In this document: positions 15,474 to 22,780 of the stretch, piece by piece
Numbering within the stretch: position 1 is the stretch's first letter
Layout: each line of letters starts with the position of its first letter
Source of the DNA: Candidatus Fermentithermobacillaceae bacterium UBA3951
GTDB taxonomy: Bacteria > Bacillota > Sulfobacillia > Fermentithermobacillales > Fermentithermobacillaceae
Length of the DNA: 32,162 nt
NCBI GenBank assembly: GCA_002385465.1
Contig: DGDN01000083.1
Location: 906-33,067, forward strand
Direction of reading: 5' to 3'
Translations under genes and position numbers: made by a program
Notes under the pieces: model-generated
Told to the model about the DNA's origin: nothing
The model's input: only the letters and a program-made list of their open reading frames with translations
Database searches by the model: none

Positions 15474-16139
15474 TCATTGAGGGTTGTACTTCCGCCTCTT
15501 GCTGACCGTCAGTCCACATCTCACCAGACCGGCAGCGAGAAACACGGCGCAAGCAACACCGTCAACAACCGGCACCCCTAGAGCGTCCTGTATTACTCCT
15601 TCCTGGCCTGCCAGTCCGGCGCAACCCAACACTATGACTTCAGCGCCATCCTCCTCCACGGCCTCTCCGGCGGCTTTAATCATGTTTTCCACCGTAGGAT
15701 CGTCTCCGGGCACTGACCTTACTGAAGCGCACCTCTCCCAGAGACCATACTTCCTGATCATGTCTTCTTTCATGGGGACCGAATGACGTGTCGTTTGAAT
15801 GACCGAAAAGCTATGGCCCAACATAGAAGCTACATGAAGGGAGGCCTGTCCTATGCCAATAACGGGTTTCGAGGTTTTCTCACGAAGGGCATCCATGTTC
15901 ACATCGCTGTGGCACGCAATGATGAAGGCGTCGTAGTTTGCCTCTTCTTTCTCTATGAGCTCCAACATGCCCGTCCCGGCCACAATCTCGTCGACGTAGT
16001 TTTCTATGAACAGGGGAGCGCTGGGTACGCTCTTGGCATCAACTTCCGTATCGCGGGGAGCGCATTTTCGCGCATTGGCGAGTATAACCGCTTCCATGTC
16101 GGTGTCTCGGTTTGGGTTTACGATGAGGATCTTAGTCAA
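15474..16139 (-). CDS. Asp/Glu/hydantoin racemase family protein
   Basis: The 221-residue protein shows the two-cysteine racemase layout: Cys76 in AFIIACHSDVNMDAL and Cys173 in VIVLGCAGLAG. In hydantoin and aspartate/glutamate racemases these cysteines act as the acid-base pair, without cofactor. The N-terminus TKILIVNPNRDTDME is typical of the hydantoin racemase group. It starts at TTG 16139, one base after the stop of the cyclic amidohydrolase gene, so the two are translationally coupled. This pairing is known from hydantoin-using operons, where a racemase supplies the isomer the hydrolase prefers. Free amino acid racemase activity is also possible. Confidence 0.88.
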   Translation of the reverse strand: MTKILIVNPNRDTDMEAVILANARKCAPRDTEVDAKSVPSAPLFIENYVDEIVAGTGMLELIEKEEANYDAFIIACHSDVNMDALREKTSKPVIGIGQASLHVASMLGHSFSVIQTTRHSVPMKEDMIRKYGLWERCASVRSVPGDDPTVENMIKAAGEAVEEDGAEVIVLGCAGLAGQEGVIQDALGVPVVDGVACAVFLAAGLVRCGLTVSKRRKYNPQ

Positions 16140-16140
16140 G

Positions 16141-17496
16141 TTAAACCATCTCCATCTTGAGGAACTGACCGAAACCTGGGTCCACAGTTATGCGCCCATC
16201 AGCATATACGGTCTCGCCACGGACCAGGGTCTCGACGACTTTCCCGGTGAACGTCCTTCCCACAAAAGGACTATGCCGGTTGGCGTAGAACAGGTCATCT
16301 TCCCGAAGCGTCCACGTCTCTCTTGGGTTGAACACTACCAAGTCTGCATCGAAGCCAACCTCAATGTCCCCTTTCCGACCGTAGAGTCCAAACCTCTTTG
16401 CCGGATTGGTGGAAACCAATGACACGAGTTTGGGCCATGAAAGGCCTCTCTTTAGGCCTTCTGTAACTACCACGGGCAAAAGGGTCTGTACTCCGGTAAC
16501 TCCCTCGGGCACAGAGGCGAAGTCCTTCTCCTGGGTCTTCTTTTCGGTTGGATGAGGCGAATGGTCGCTTACAATCATATCCACCGCGCCCTCAATCACG
16601 AGCTCCCAAAGTCGCTCCACCGACTCTCGAGACCTAACGGGGGGATCACATTTGGCGACTCCCCCTATCTCAAGAAGATCATCTTCGTTGAGGGCCAGAT
16701 ACTGGGGACATGTTTCCACGGAGATGTTTGTGACACCCCGTCGTCTGGCCTCTTGCACCTCCAAGACTCCCTCTGGGATGCTCACGTGAAGCAGGTGACA
16801 CTTACATGCCGGCACCAGCTCGCCCAGGAATATGAACCGCTTTATTGCCTCCAACTCCGAGTAAACCGGGTGCGAGTCCAGAAAAGCGCGCTCGTCACGT
16901 TTTCCTTGCCTCAAGAACTCATCAAGAAGGTCTTGTATGAGGGTGTCGTTCTCGGCGTGAACTCCTACAAGGCCTCCCAACTCGCCTAGTCGACGCATTC
17001 CCCGGAGCAGTACTCCGTCCGGAGACATCGGGTAGTTGGAACAACGACACATGAAGGCCTTAAACGCCTGGGCGCCTTCTTCCATCATGTCACCCAGGTC
17101 CTCTATATGGCCGGGAACAAGCCCGCCCCACAAGGCGAAGTCAACGACGCTGCCATTCTCGAAAGCGCCTTTCTTGGCGGACAGCCGTTCCCTGGTGACC
17201 GTGCTCGGTTTCGAAAGAGGCTGGTCCATTATGGTCGTGACACCGCCGGCCGCTGCCGCCTTGGATACAGCCGTAATCGTCTCACGCTCCGGCTCCCCAT
17301 ATCCGGCATGTACGTGCGGATCAACAAGCCCTGGAAGCAAGAGCATCCCGGTGGCGTCCAAACGCCTCCGGGCCTCAATCTCGACACTTGGAGAAGACAG
17401 CATGGCGATTTTGCCTCTAGAGATCCCTACGTTGACTCGGAAGAGCCCTGTAGGCTTCACAACGGTAGCTCCATGGATCAAGAGATCTGGGATCAC
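16141..17496 (-). CDS. Cyclic amidohydrolase (dihydroorotase/allantoinase/hydantoinase group)
   Basis: The 451-residue protein has the binuclear-metal motifs of the cyclic amidase group: LVDPHVHAG with His61 and His63, the likely carbamylated Lys146 in FKAFMC, GVHAEN, LLHVS, and SDHSPH. The segment after the first motif (GYGEPERETITAVS) lacks the NEPGR pattern of classical allantoinases and dihydroorotases, so the ring substrate is open; a hydantoin-like ring is plausible given the racemase next to it. I chose GTG at 17496, with GGAGGTG 8 nt upstream. The frame could extend to 17571, but that would begin inside the palindrome at 17563-17575. It is the first gene of a five-gene operon ending at 12118. 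Confidence 0.87.
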   Translation of the reverse strand: MIPDLLIHGATVVKPTGLFRVNVGISRGKIAMLSSPSVEIEARRRLDATGMLLLPGLVDPHVHAGYGEPERETITAVSKAAAAGGVTTIMDQPLSKPSTVTRERLSAKKGAFENGSVVDFALWGGLVPGHIEDLGDMMEEGAQAFKAFMCRCSNYPMSPDGVLLRGMRRLGELGGLVGVHAENDTLIQDLLDEFLRQGKRDERAFLDSHPVYSELEAIKRFIFLGELVPACKCHLLHVSIPEGVLEVQEARRRGVTNISVETCPQYLALNEDDLLEIGGVAKCDPPVRSRESVERLWELVIEGAVDMIVSDHSPHPTEKKTQEKDFASVPEGVTGVQTLLPVVVTEGLKRGLSWPKLVSLVSTNPAKRFGLYGRKGDIEVGFDADLVVFNPRETWTLREDDLFYANRHSPFVGRTFTGKVVETLVRGETVYADGRITVDPGFGQFLKMEMV

Positions 17497-17562
17497 GCTG
17501 GCGACACCTCCGGCGCATGTAATCGACGAGTGGTACCCACTGTTGATGAGACCTCCAATATA

Positions 17563-17575
17563 GTATATCATATAC
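17563..17575. promoter_or_regulatory. Palindromic operator-like site upstream of the cyclic amidohydrolase operon
   Basis: GTATATCATATAC is a perfect 13-bp palindrome around one base, 67 bp before the GTG at 17496 and 59 bp before the divergent TTG at 17634. On the minus strand it begins TGGTATATGATATA, which closely matches the site at 20085-20107. GntR/FCD regulators often bind sites with GTATAC-like cores, and such a gene lies at 21936. Confidence 0.5.
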
Positions 17576-17633
17576 CAAACGGATTAGGGGATCTTCACCC
17601 ACGAAGGCTCCCTATTTCATGGAGGGATACGCT

Positions 17634-18650
17634 TTGAGCGCGATGCTGGATCCAAGTTGGGCAACGTCCCGTTCTCGCGAGAAGAGCCAGGAATTTCTGA
17701 AGGGTGCAATCGACATCCATGTCCATGCAGGCCCCCACCTTCTAAGCAGCCCCAGAAGTGTCGACCCGGTGGAAGCCGCCATTCAAGCAAGAGATGCCGG
17801 GATGCGGGCCATAGTTTACATGGACGTCTTCTGCATGTCTGTGGGAACATCATGGATTGTAAACAGAGTAGTCCCGGACTTTCAGACTTTTGGTGGCATC
17901 ATACTGAACACCGTGTATGGGGGCATGAACCCGAGGGCCGTGAAAACCGCGGTGCACTACGGCTCTACTGCGAAATTCGTGAGTTTCGGCGCCCACTCCA
18001 CTTATTATCAAGCCTATAAGGAAGGTCGCTACGAAGACGGAAAGTGGATCTTACTTAGGGAAAAGTACCCCAAGTTCGTGAAGGAAGAACTGGACAGAGC
18101 CATCCGTATTCCCATGGGCAAACCTGACGAGAACCTCAAGGAGATCCTTGAGATCATAGCTGCCAACCCCCACATCTACCTGGTGACCGGTCACGTGTCG
18201 CCGGAAGAAGCTTTGCGTCTCGTCGGACTCGCGAAGGAGTTCGGCATTCCCAAGGTCTTGGTCTCCAATGCTGTTGTTGAAAACATGACCGACCAGCAGA
18301 TAGAGAAGGCTATCGAAGGAGGAGCTTACATCGAGAAGCTCCTCGCGGCTCATACGCACACCACTCCCATACCCAAGACACACTATTACGTTGAGCCTGA
18401 ATATCGGGCCATGGACGAGGGGCTCCAAGGCACAACCTCGGCCGGAGTGGCCGGAGTCGCCGCTCAAATACAGAAGTTCGGGGCCGAGCACTTCATCATA
18501 GGTACCGACTTTGGCGTTTACACGCTGCCGGCACCCGTTGAAGGCTTCAGGGAGTTCATCGCCTGCCTCATGGATATGGGATTGTCAGACGAAGAAATCC
18601 GCACCGTAAGCAGCACAAACCCAGGACGCCTACTTGGTTTGAACGACTGA
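17634..18650 (+). CDS. DUF6282 family amidohydrolase-like protein
   Basis: This protein of about 338 residues belongs to DUF6282, an amidohydrolase-superfamily offshoot. The N-terminal IDIHVHAGPHLL carries the HxH metal motif, YLVTGHVSPEEAL and HTHTTPIPKTH provide further histidines, and FIIGTDFGVYTLP near the C-terminus provides the last aspartate. The reaction is unknown; by superfamily it should be metal-dependent hydrolysis of an amide or ester, or a decarboxylation. TTG at 17634 has GGAGGG 7 nt upstream. ATG at 17619 precedes that site and ATG at 17643 lies too far from it. It is divergent from the cyclic amidohydrolase operon and shares the palindromic site between them. A strong hairpin follows it. 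Confidence 0.83.
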   Translation: MSAMLDPSWATSRSREKSQEFLKGAIDIHVHAGPHLLSSPRSVDPVEAAIQARDAGMRAIVYMDVFCMSVGTSWIVNRVVPDFQTFGGIILNTVYGGMNPRAVKTAVHYGSTAKFVSFGAHSTYYQAYKEGRYEDGKWILLREKYPKFVKEELDRAIRIPMGKPDENLKEILEIIAANPHIYLVTGHVSPEEALRLVGLAKEFGIPKVLVSNAVVENMTDQQIEKAIEGGAYIEKLLAAHTHTTPIPKTHYYVEPEYRAMDEGLQGTTSAGVAGVAAQIQKFGAEHFIIGTDFGVYTLPAPVEGFREFIACLMDMGLSDEEIRTVSSTNPGRLLGLND

Positions 18651-18666
18651 AACCCGGTACTTCCAT

Positions 18667-18702
18667 AAGACCCTGTCACCGTTACCGCGGTGACGGGGTC
18701 TT
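18667..18702 (+). terminator. Strong hairpin after the DUF6282 gene
   Basis: A 15-bp stem (AAGACCCTGTCACCG pairing with CGGTGACGGGGTCTT, one G-T pair) surrounds a 6-nt loop, 17 bp after the stop codon. No long U-tract follows, so termination may be imperfect and the M24 gene downstream may receive read-through. Confidence 0.65.
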
Positions 18703-18764
18703 GCTAGAATGGCGAAAAAGGCACACAGCATATGTTACCCGGTTGCAGGAGAGGGGGACCTTGA

Positions 18765-19895
18765 GTGGATTTCGTGCGGAGGGTCTCGGAGCTTAGGAAG
18801 AAAATGCAGGCTGAAGGCTTGCACGCTATCGTGTATGGTACGGGTGCCAACTTCCAGTACCTGACTGGACTTCCTGTCCCTTGGCGCAGATTGGAGGAGC
18901 CTCGTGAGCCGTCTGATTTCTTGGTTGTGAGTGAGGCCCACGAACCGCTGGTGATACTGAGCCGGGCATCCAGCCACCTGGCCACCGGGGCACCATTTCC
19001 GCAAGTCATATGCGACTCCCCCAGCGAAGCGGTGAAGATGATTCGCAGGCACATCCGAGGAAATCGGGTTGGTTTGAGTAGACAATCTTACGCTTATCTT
19101 GCTGATCTGATCAAGCAGGCAGTGCCTGAGGCTGAATGCCGAGAGGCGGAGCACCTTGGCGAGGATCTTCGAATGATCAAAAACCCGCAGGAGGTGAAGC
19201 TGCTCAGGAAAGCCGCAGATCTGGTTGGAATGACCCTGAGAGAGTTAGTGCCACACATCCGACCAGGGGTGCGGCAGGGTGATCTCCGAAGGATGATCGC
19301 GGATATAGGCAAATCTCTTGGAGCCGACGATGTATCCTTCCCGCCGGGTGCCCTGTTTGTCAAGTCAGGTACCCCTCCCACGGAAGATCCATTCGTTTAT
19401 CCCGAGGCAGAAGGCCTCGTGCCGGGGACCTCCGTAGCCTTTGACTTCGGGTTTATAGTGGAAGGATACTGCTCAGATTTCGGCCGATCTTTCTACTGCG
19501 GGCCTTCACCCCGTGATTTCAAAAAGGCCTATCGAGCGCTGCACACGGCTCTAATAGACCTGGTGAACGGTATCCGACCCAATGAGACCAGAATAGGAGA
19601 CTTGTTTGGGATGCTTGAGGCCGTCATGGACAGCCTGGGGTATGGGGACCGCCTAAGGGCTCGACACACGGACCGTACACTAGGCCATCTGATCGGACTT
19701 GATGTTCACGAACTGCCTTGGATACGTCCAGACGCTCACATCTTGGTTCGTCCCGGCATGGTCATGGCACTGGAGCCCAAGGTCTGGCTCCCAGGTGAGT
19801 ACTACCTGCGTGTTGAGGATATCGTGCTGATCACGGACACCGGTGCGGAGTTCCTCACTGAGTTCGACCGGGAACTGTTTGAGCTGCCGGTCTAG
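18765..19895 (+). CDS. M24 family peptidase (Xaa-Pro aminopeptidase/creatinase-like)
   Basis: The 376 residues consist of a creatinase-type N-terminal domain (to about 130) and a pita-bread catalytic domain. All five expected metal ligands are visible: Asp227 (AFDFGF), Asp238 (CSDFGR), His308 (TLGHLIG), Glu337 (ALEPKV) and Glu351 (RVEDIV). It is therefore predicted to be an active dinuclear-metal peptidase that removes an N-terminal residue, often before proline, or a related amidinohydrolase. GTG at 18765 is preceded by GAGGGGG with 7-nt spacing. It follows the DUF6282 gene in the same direction and may share its transcript past the hairpin at 18667. A second M24 gene at 22781 shows little obvious identity outside the motifs. 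Confidence 0.9.
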   Translation: MDFVRRVSELRKKMQAEGLHAIVYGTGANFQYLTGLPVPWRRLEEPREPSDFLVVSEAHEPLVILSRASSHLATGAPFPQVICDSPSEAVKMIRRHIRGNRVGLSRQSYAYLADLIKQAVPEAECREAEHLGEDLRMIKNPQEVKLLRKAADLVGMTLRELVPHIRPGVRQGDLRRMIADIGKSLGADDVSFPPGALFVKSGTPPTEDPFVYPEAEGLVPGTSVAFDFGFIVEGYCSDFGRSFYCGPSPRDFKKAYRALHTALIDLVNGIRPNETRIGDLFGMLEAVMDSLGYGDRLRARHTDRTLGHLIGLDVHELPWIRPDAHILVRPGMVMALEPKVWLPGEYYLRVEDIVLITDTGAEFLTEFDRELFELPV

Positions 19896-19973
19896 TTGGC
19901 CTCCGGGACCAACCGGTACGCTTAGTCCACTTCGCTATCCAAGGGACCCGAACTGGATTCCAGGCGGAACCTG

Positions 19974-19990
19974 CGATATTACATATCGTA
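19974..19990 (+). promoter_or_regulatory. Inverted repeat and shared motif upstream of the D-aminoacylase gene
   Basis: CGATATTACATATCG (19974-19988) is a perfect inverted repeat with 6-bp arms and a 3-base spacer. The embedded ATTACATATCGTA (19978-19990) matches ATTACGTATCGTA at 22729-22741 in 12 of 13 bases. It is a candidate operator. Confidence 0.4.
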
Positions 19991-20084
19991 CATTGTCCCC
20001 ATCATGACTTACAGGCTCTGAGTAAGGCAGCAGTCAGAAAATGTACCTCTAACAGATCGTGCTTAAAGAAGGAGATCAACAAAA

Positions 20085-20107
20085 CATGGCATATGATATA
20101 TACCATG
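20085..20107. promoter_or_regulatory. 23-bp imperfect palindrome just upstream of the D-aminoacylase gene
   Basis: Arms CATGGCATATG and TATATACCATG match at 9 of 11 positions around a central A. The site ends 25 bp before the TTG at 20133, so a bound protein would probably block transcription. It resembles the sites at 17563 and 22705. Confidence 0.5.
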
Positions 20108-20132
20108 TCACATTATCTTGGGGGTGAAGAGG

Positions 20133-21848
20133 TTGTTCGATATTAAGATCAAGAACGGGACTATCGTTGACGGCACCGGAAACCCTTGGTTTGTTGCTGA
20201 CATTGGTATCACCGGAGAGCGCATCTCTGCTATCGGAGACCTGTCTTCAGTTAAGGCGCGAAGGACCATCGACGCGACCAACAAAATCGTGTCACCCGGG
20301 TTTTGCGACCTTCATAGCCACTCGGACTACCTAATACTGGCGAATCCAACTGCTGAAAGCAAAGTGACGGTGGGAGTAACCGCAGATATCTCAGGTAATT
20401 GCGGTGGCTCCGCGGCGCCTCAGAACGAGATGTTCTGGCAGGAGTGGTGGACCCCGGACGTCGATGAAAGGTTCAAACTTGTCACCCGGGAATACGCAAA
20501 GAACACGCTGGCCATGCACGGAATTGAGTTTGACTGGCACACGGTCAAGGAATACCTGGACAAAGTAAGAAAGACAGGCATCTCCATCAATTACGGCCAG
20601 CTGATCGGTCACTACACTCTGAGGATCGCCGCATACGGTCAAGAGAGGCGCAAGCCCACGCCCGAGGAACTGGAGACCATGAAATCGCTGCTCCGGCAGG
20701 GCATCAGGGAAGGCGCCATCGGTTTTTCCACCGAGGTAGGGAGTCACTTCATATGGGAATACGAAATCGACGAGCTTCTCGAACTGTGCAAGACATGCAA
20801 AGAGGCGGGCGGTGTTTTCTCGTACGATATCATCGACTACGGCCCGAGAATGCTTCACGACCTCGAAGTGGCGCTCTGGGTGGTTGAACAGACTGGTGTG
20901 CCCGCCATCATATCACACATACAGGTGTATGGACGGGAAAACTCAGGCAAGGCCAAATATGTCCTCCAGATGATCGATGACACAAGAAGCCGCGGCTTCA
21001 ACGTTGTAGCCGACGTCATGGCCAACGCCCTGGGAGGAGGCCTGTTCTTCTCAGCGAGAGGACTAGACTTGTTGCCGGAATGGTGCCATGACAACCTGGC
21101 GGAAGTCCTCGACAACCCGGAAACCAGAGAGAGACTACGAAAAGAGCTCATGGATGGACGTTCGTCGCGGTTCTACGTGAATCCGAACCGTACTGAAGAA
21201 GAACGACAGGCTGGAATGGTGTACTCTTTCGGTCCTCTCAAGGACATCCATTGGCATCACTACGTGACTATCGTAAGGTGTAAGGACAAGAGCCTCGAAG
21301 GAAAGACCATCTACGACATAATGAGAGAACGCGGTACGGAGCGTTTTGATACCTTGTTTGATGTCTTGCGCAAAGACCCTGACGTGAGGACAGTGATCAA
21401 CAACGTGCATCCCGACAACATGCGGGAAGTCGTATGTCATCCCCACGTGGCGTTTGGCACCGATGGAGGCCTGGTAGGAGCCATTAAGCGTCCTCAGATA
21501 CCTAATCCTTGCCTATATGCCACCTTCCCGATGGTCATCCGGAAGTACGTAAGGGAAGAGAAAGTGCTCAGGTTGGAGGATTGCATACGCAAGATGTCCA
21601 GCCTACCAATGATCGCCACGAAACAGTACGACCGGGGTGTCCTCCGGCCCGGCTTCAAGGCGGACGTGGTGGTATTCGACTACGATGAGATCAGCGAAGT
21701 CCTGGAATACGGCGACACTGTGCCCACCGTGTTCGCCAAGGGTATCGAAAACGTCATTGTAAACGGTACCTTAGTGGTTGAGGAAGGCAAGCACAACGGA
21801 CAAAGACCCGGACAGGTCTTGGGCTTGAACCAATCCGCCGGACGGTGA
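20133..21848 (+). CDS. N-acyl-D-amino-acid deacylase family amidohydrolase, GNCG type
   Basis: The 571-residue protein is a full-length D-aminoacylase relative. It opens FDIKIKNGTIVDGTGNPW, then has CDLHSHSD with His61 and His63, the family's cysteine metal ligand Cys90 in ISGNCGGSAAP, ISHIQVYGR, and FGTDGGL near residue 440. It should hydrolyse N-acyl-D-amino acids or related amides in the cytoplasm. I chose TTG at 20133, giving the usual family N-terminus, with GGGGGTG upstream; the frame extends to 20118 without a better ribosome site. It is alone on its transcript, between two operator-like sites upstream and a hairpin downstream. It differs from the deacylase at 13847-15433 at the Cys/Asp metal position, so the two probably act on different substrates. 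Confidence 0.88.
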   Translation: MFDIKIKNGTIVDGTGNPWFVADIGITGERISAIGDLSSVKARRTIDATNKIVSPGFCDLHSHSDYLILANPTAESKVTVGVTADISGNCGGSAAPQNEMFWQEWWTPDVDERFKLVTREYAKNTLAMHGIEFDWHTVKEYLDKVRKTGISINYGQLIGHYTLRIAAYGQERRKPTPEELETMKSLLRQGIREGAIGFSTEVGSHFIWEYEIDELLELCKTCKEAGGVFSYDIIDYGPRMLHDLEVALWVVEQTGVPAIISHIQVYGRENSGKAKYVLQMIDDTRSRGFNVVADVMANALGGGLFFSARGLDLLPEWCHDNLAEVLDNPETRERLRKELMDGRSSRFYVNPNRTEEERQAGMVYSFGPLKDIHWHHYVTIVRCKDKSLEGKTIYDIMRERGTERFDTLFDVLRKDPDVRTVINNVHPDNMREVVCHPHVAFGTDGGLVGAIKRPQIPNPCLYATFPMVIRKYVREEKVLRLEDCIRKMSSLPMIATKQYDRGVLRPGFKADVVVFDYDEISEVLEYGDTVPTVFAKGIENVIVNGTLVVEEGKHNGQRPGQVLGLNQSAGR

Positions 21849-21888
21849 GAGTACGACGGGGTTAGTAGTATAGTAGACAGATCGCAAG

Positions 21889-21915
21889 GAAGAAGCTCCC
21901 TTGGGGAGCTTCTTC
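21889..21915. terminator. Bidirectional terminator between the D-aminoacylase and GntR genes
   Basis: GAAGAAGCTCCC pairs fully over 12 bp with GGGAGCTTCTTC around a 3-base loop, followed on the plus strand by TGGTTT. It lies between two convergent genes and can serve both. Confidence 0.75.
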
Positions 21916-21935
21916 TGGTTTCAAAGTACTTATTG

Positions 21936-22640
21936 TCAATTAGCGGAAAGGGAGTTTCTAGTGCGAGACTCAGAGTTCAATAGGTGCTGTAGCACCTCTG
22001 CCTCTACCCTGTCAGCGTCTTTTTCCATGAGGGCATGAACGATTCGAAGGTGCTCGGACGTTACCTCCGTCACCAGCTCTGTCCGCCCATTGGTGGAGCT
22101 GCCTTCCGCGACATAACGTATCCTGGCATACTGGGCATTAACTTGCCTTAGGATGCTTATCAGCAGCTTGTTGGGAAGATGTTCAAACAAGAGCCTGTGA
22201 AGCAGGAGGTCAGATTCTATATATTCCGATAGATTGTCTGGATCCTCCATGACTCTTAGGAGTTTGTCATGGACTTCCGTAAGCAGAGCCATCTCATCTT
22301 TACCATCCAGACAGTTGTTTAGGACGGTAGACTTCGCCGCATATGGTTCCAACACTCTGCGGACTTCCCACACCGAGTCGACATCTTCTTGGGTAATGTC
22401 GCTGAAGTAGACGCCCTTGTTGGGTAGAAGCTTGACCAGCCCCACAGCCTCAAGAGCTACCAACGCTTCCCTGACCGGTGTCGCGCTAACGCCACAATCT
22501 TCCGCGATCTGATCAATGGAAATCGTACTTCCCGGTGGATACTCACTCGTGATTATCGCTTCCAAGAGCAAGTCGTGAATCTGCTCTCTAAGAGAAGACC
22601 GAGATATCCGCCCCGCCAACCGCTTCTCCTTCCTCAACAA
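21936..22640 (-). CDS. GntR family transcriptional regulator, FCD (FadR-like) type
   Basis: The 234-residue protein has an N-terminal winged helix-turn-helix near residues 15-80 (SLREQIHDLLLEAIITSEYPPGS, then IAEDCGVSATPVREALVALEAVGLV), followed by an all-helical FCD ligand-binding domain. VWEVRRVLEPYAA at the start of that domain is typical. FCD regulators usually respond to small organic acids or amino acid derivatives. TTG at 22640 or 22637 follows AGGGGGAG. The gene is divergent from an M24 peptidase gene, and the space between them holds a GGTAT/ATACC inverted repeat. Similar palindromes stand before the cyclic amidohydrolase and D-aminoacylase genes, so it is the best candidate for a local regulator of the island. 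The ligand is unknown. Confidence 0.92.
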   Translation of the reverse strand: MLRKEKRLAGRISRSSLREQIHDLLLEAIITSEYPPGSTISIDQIAEDCGVSATPVREALVALEAVGLVKLLPNKGVYFSDITQEDVDSVWEVRRVLEPYAAKSTVLNNCLDGKDEMALLTEVHDKLLRVMEDPDNLSEYIESDLLLHRLLFEHLPNKLLISILRQVNAQYARIRYVAEGSSTNGRTELVTEVTSEHLRIVHALMEKDADRVEAEVLQHLLNSESRTRNSLSAN

Positions 22641-22704
22641 GGCTCCCCCTTTGCTGAATATTACTGCACCAGTTGGCCCAGCGATTTCCTTACCTTAACC
22701 ATAT

Positions 22705-22719
22705 GGTATACTCAATACC
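22705..22719. promoter_or_regulatory. Inverted repeat in the GntR / M24 divergent region
   Basis: GGTAT and ATACC flank a 5-base centre, inside ATATGGTATACTCAATACCG. The left part contains ATGGTATACT, close to the GTATAC-centred sites known for FCD regulators. Probably an autoregulatory operator. Confidence 0.5.
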
Positions 22720-22728
22720 GTGTGCAAC

Positions 22729-22741
22729 ATTACGTATCGTA
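22729..22741 (+). promoter_or_regulatory. Second copy of the ATTAC[AG]TATCGTA motif
   Basis: ATTACGTATCGTA lies 39 bp before the M24 start codon and matches 19978-19990 in 12 of 13 bases. TACG-TAT-CGTA inside it is palindromic. Confidence 0.4.
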
Positions 22742-22780
22742 TTTTCAACCTAGTTTAGCATATCGGAGGGTTCGTCTGAA

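Noticed and set aside
16141..17496. Naming the cyclic amidohydrolase as allantoinase for purine degradation
   Set aside because: The NEPGR-type motif is missing and no other purine-degradation gene is present, so only the family level is supported.
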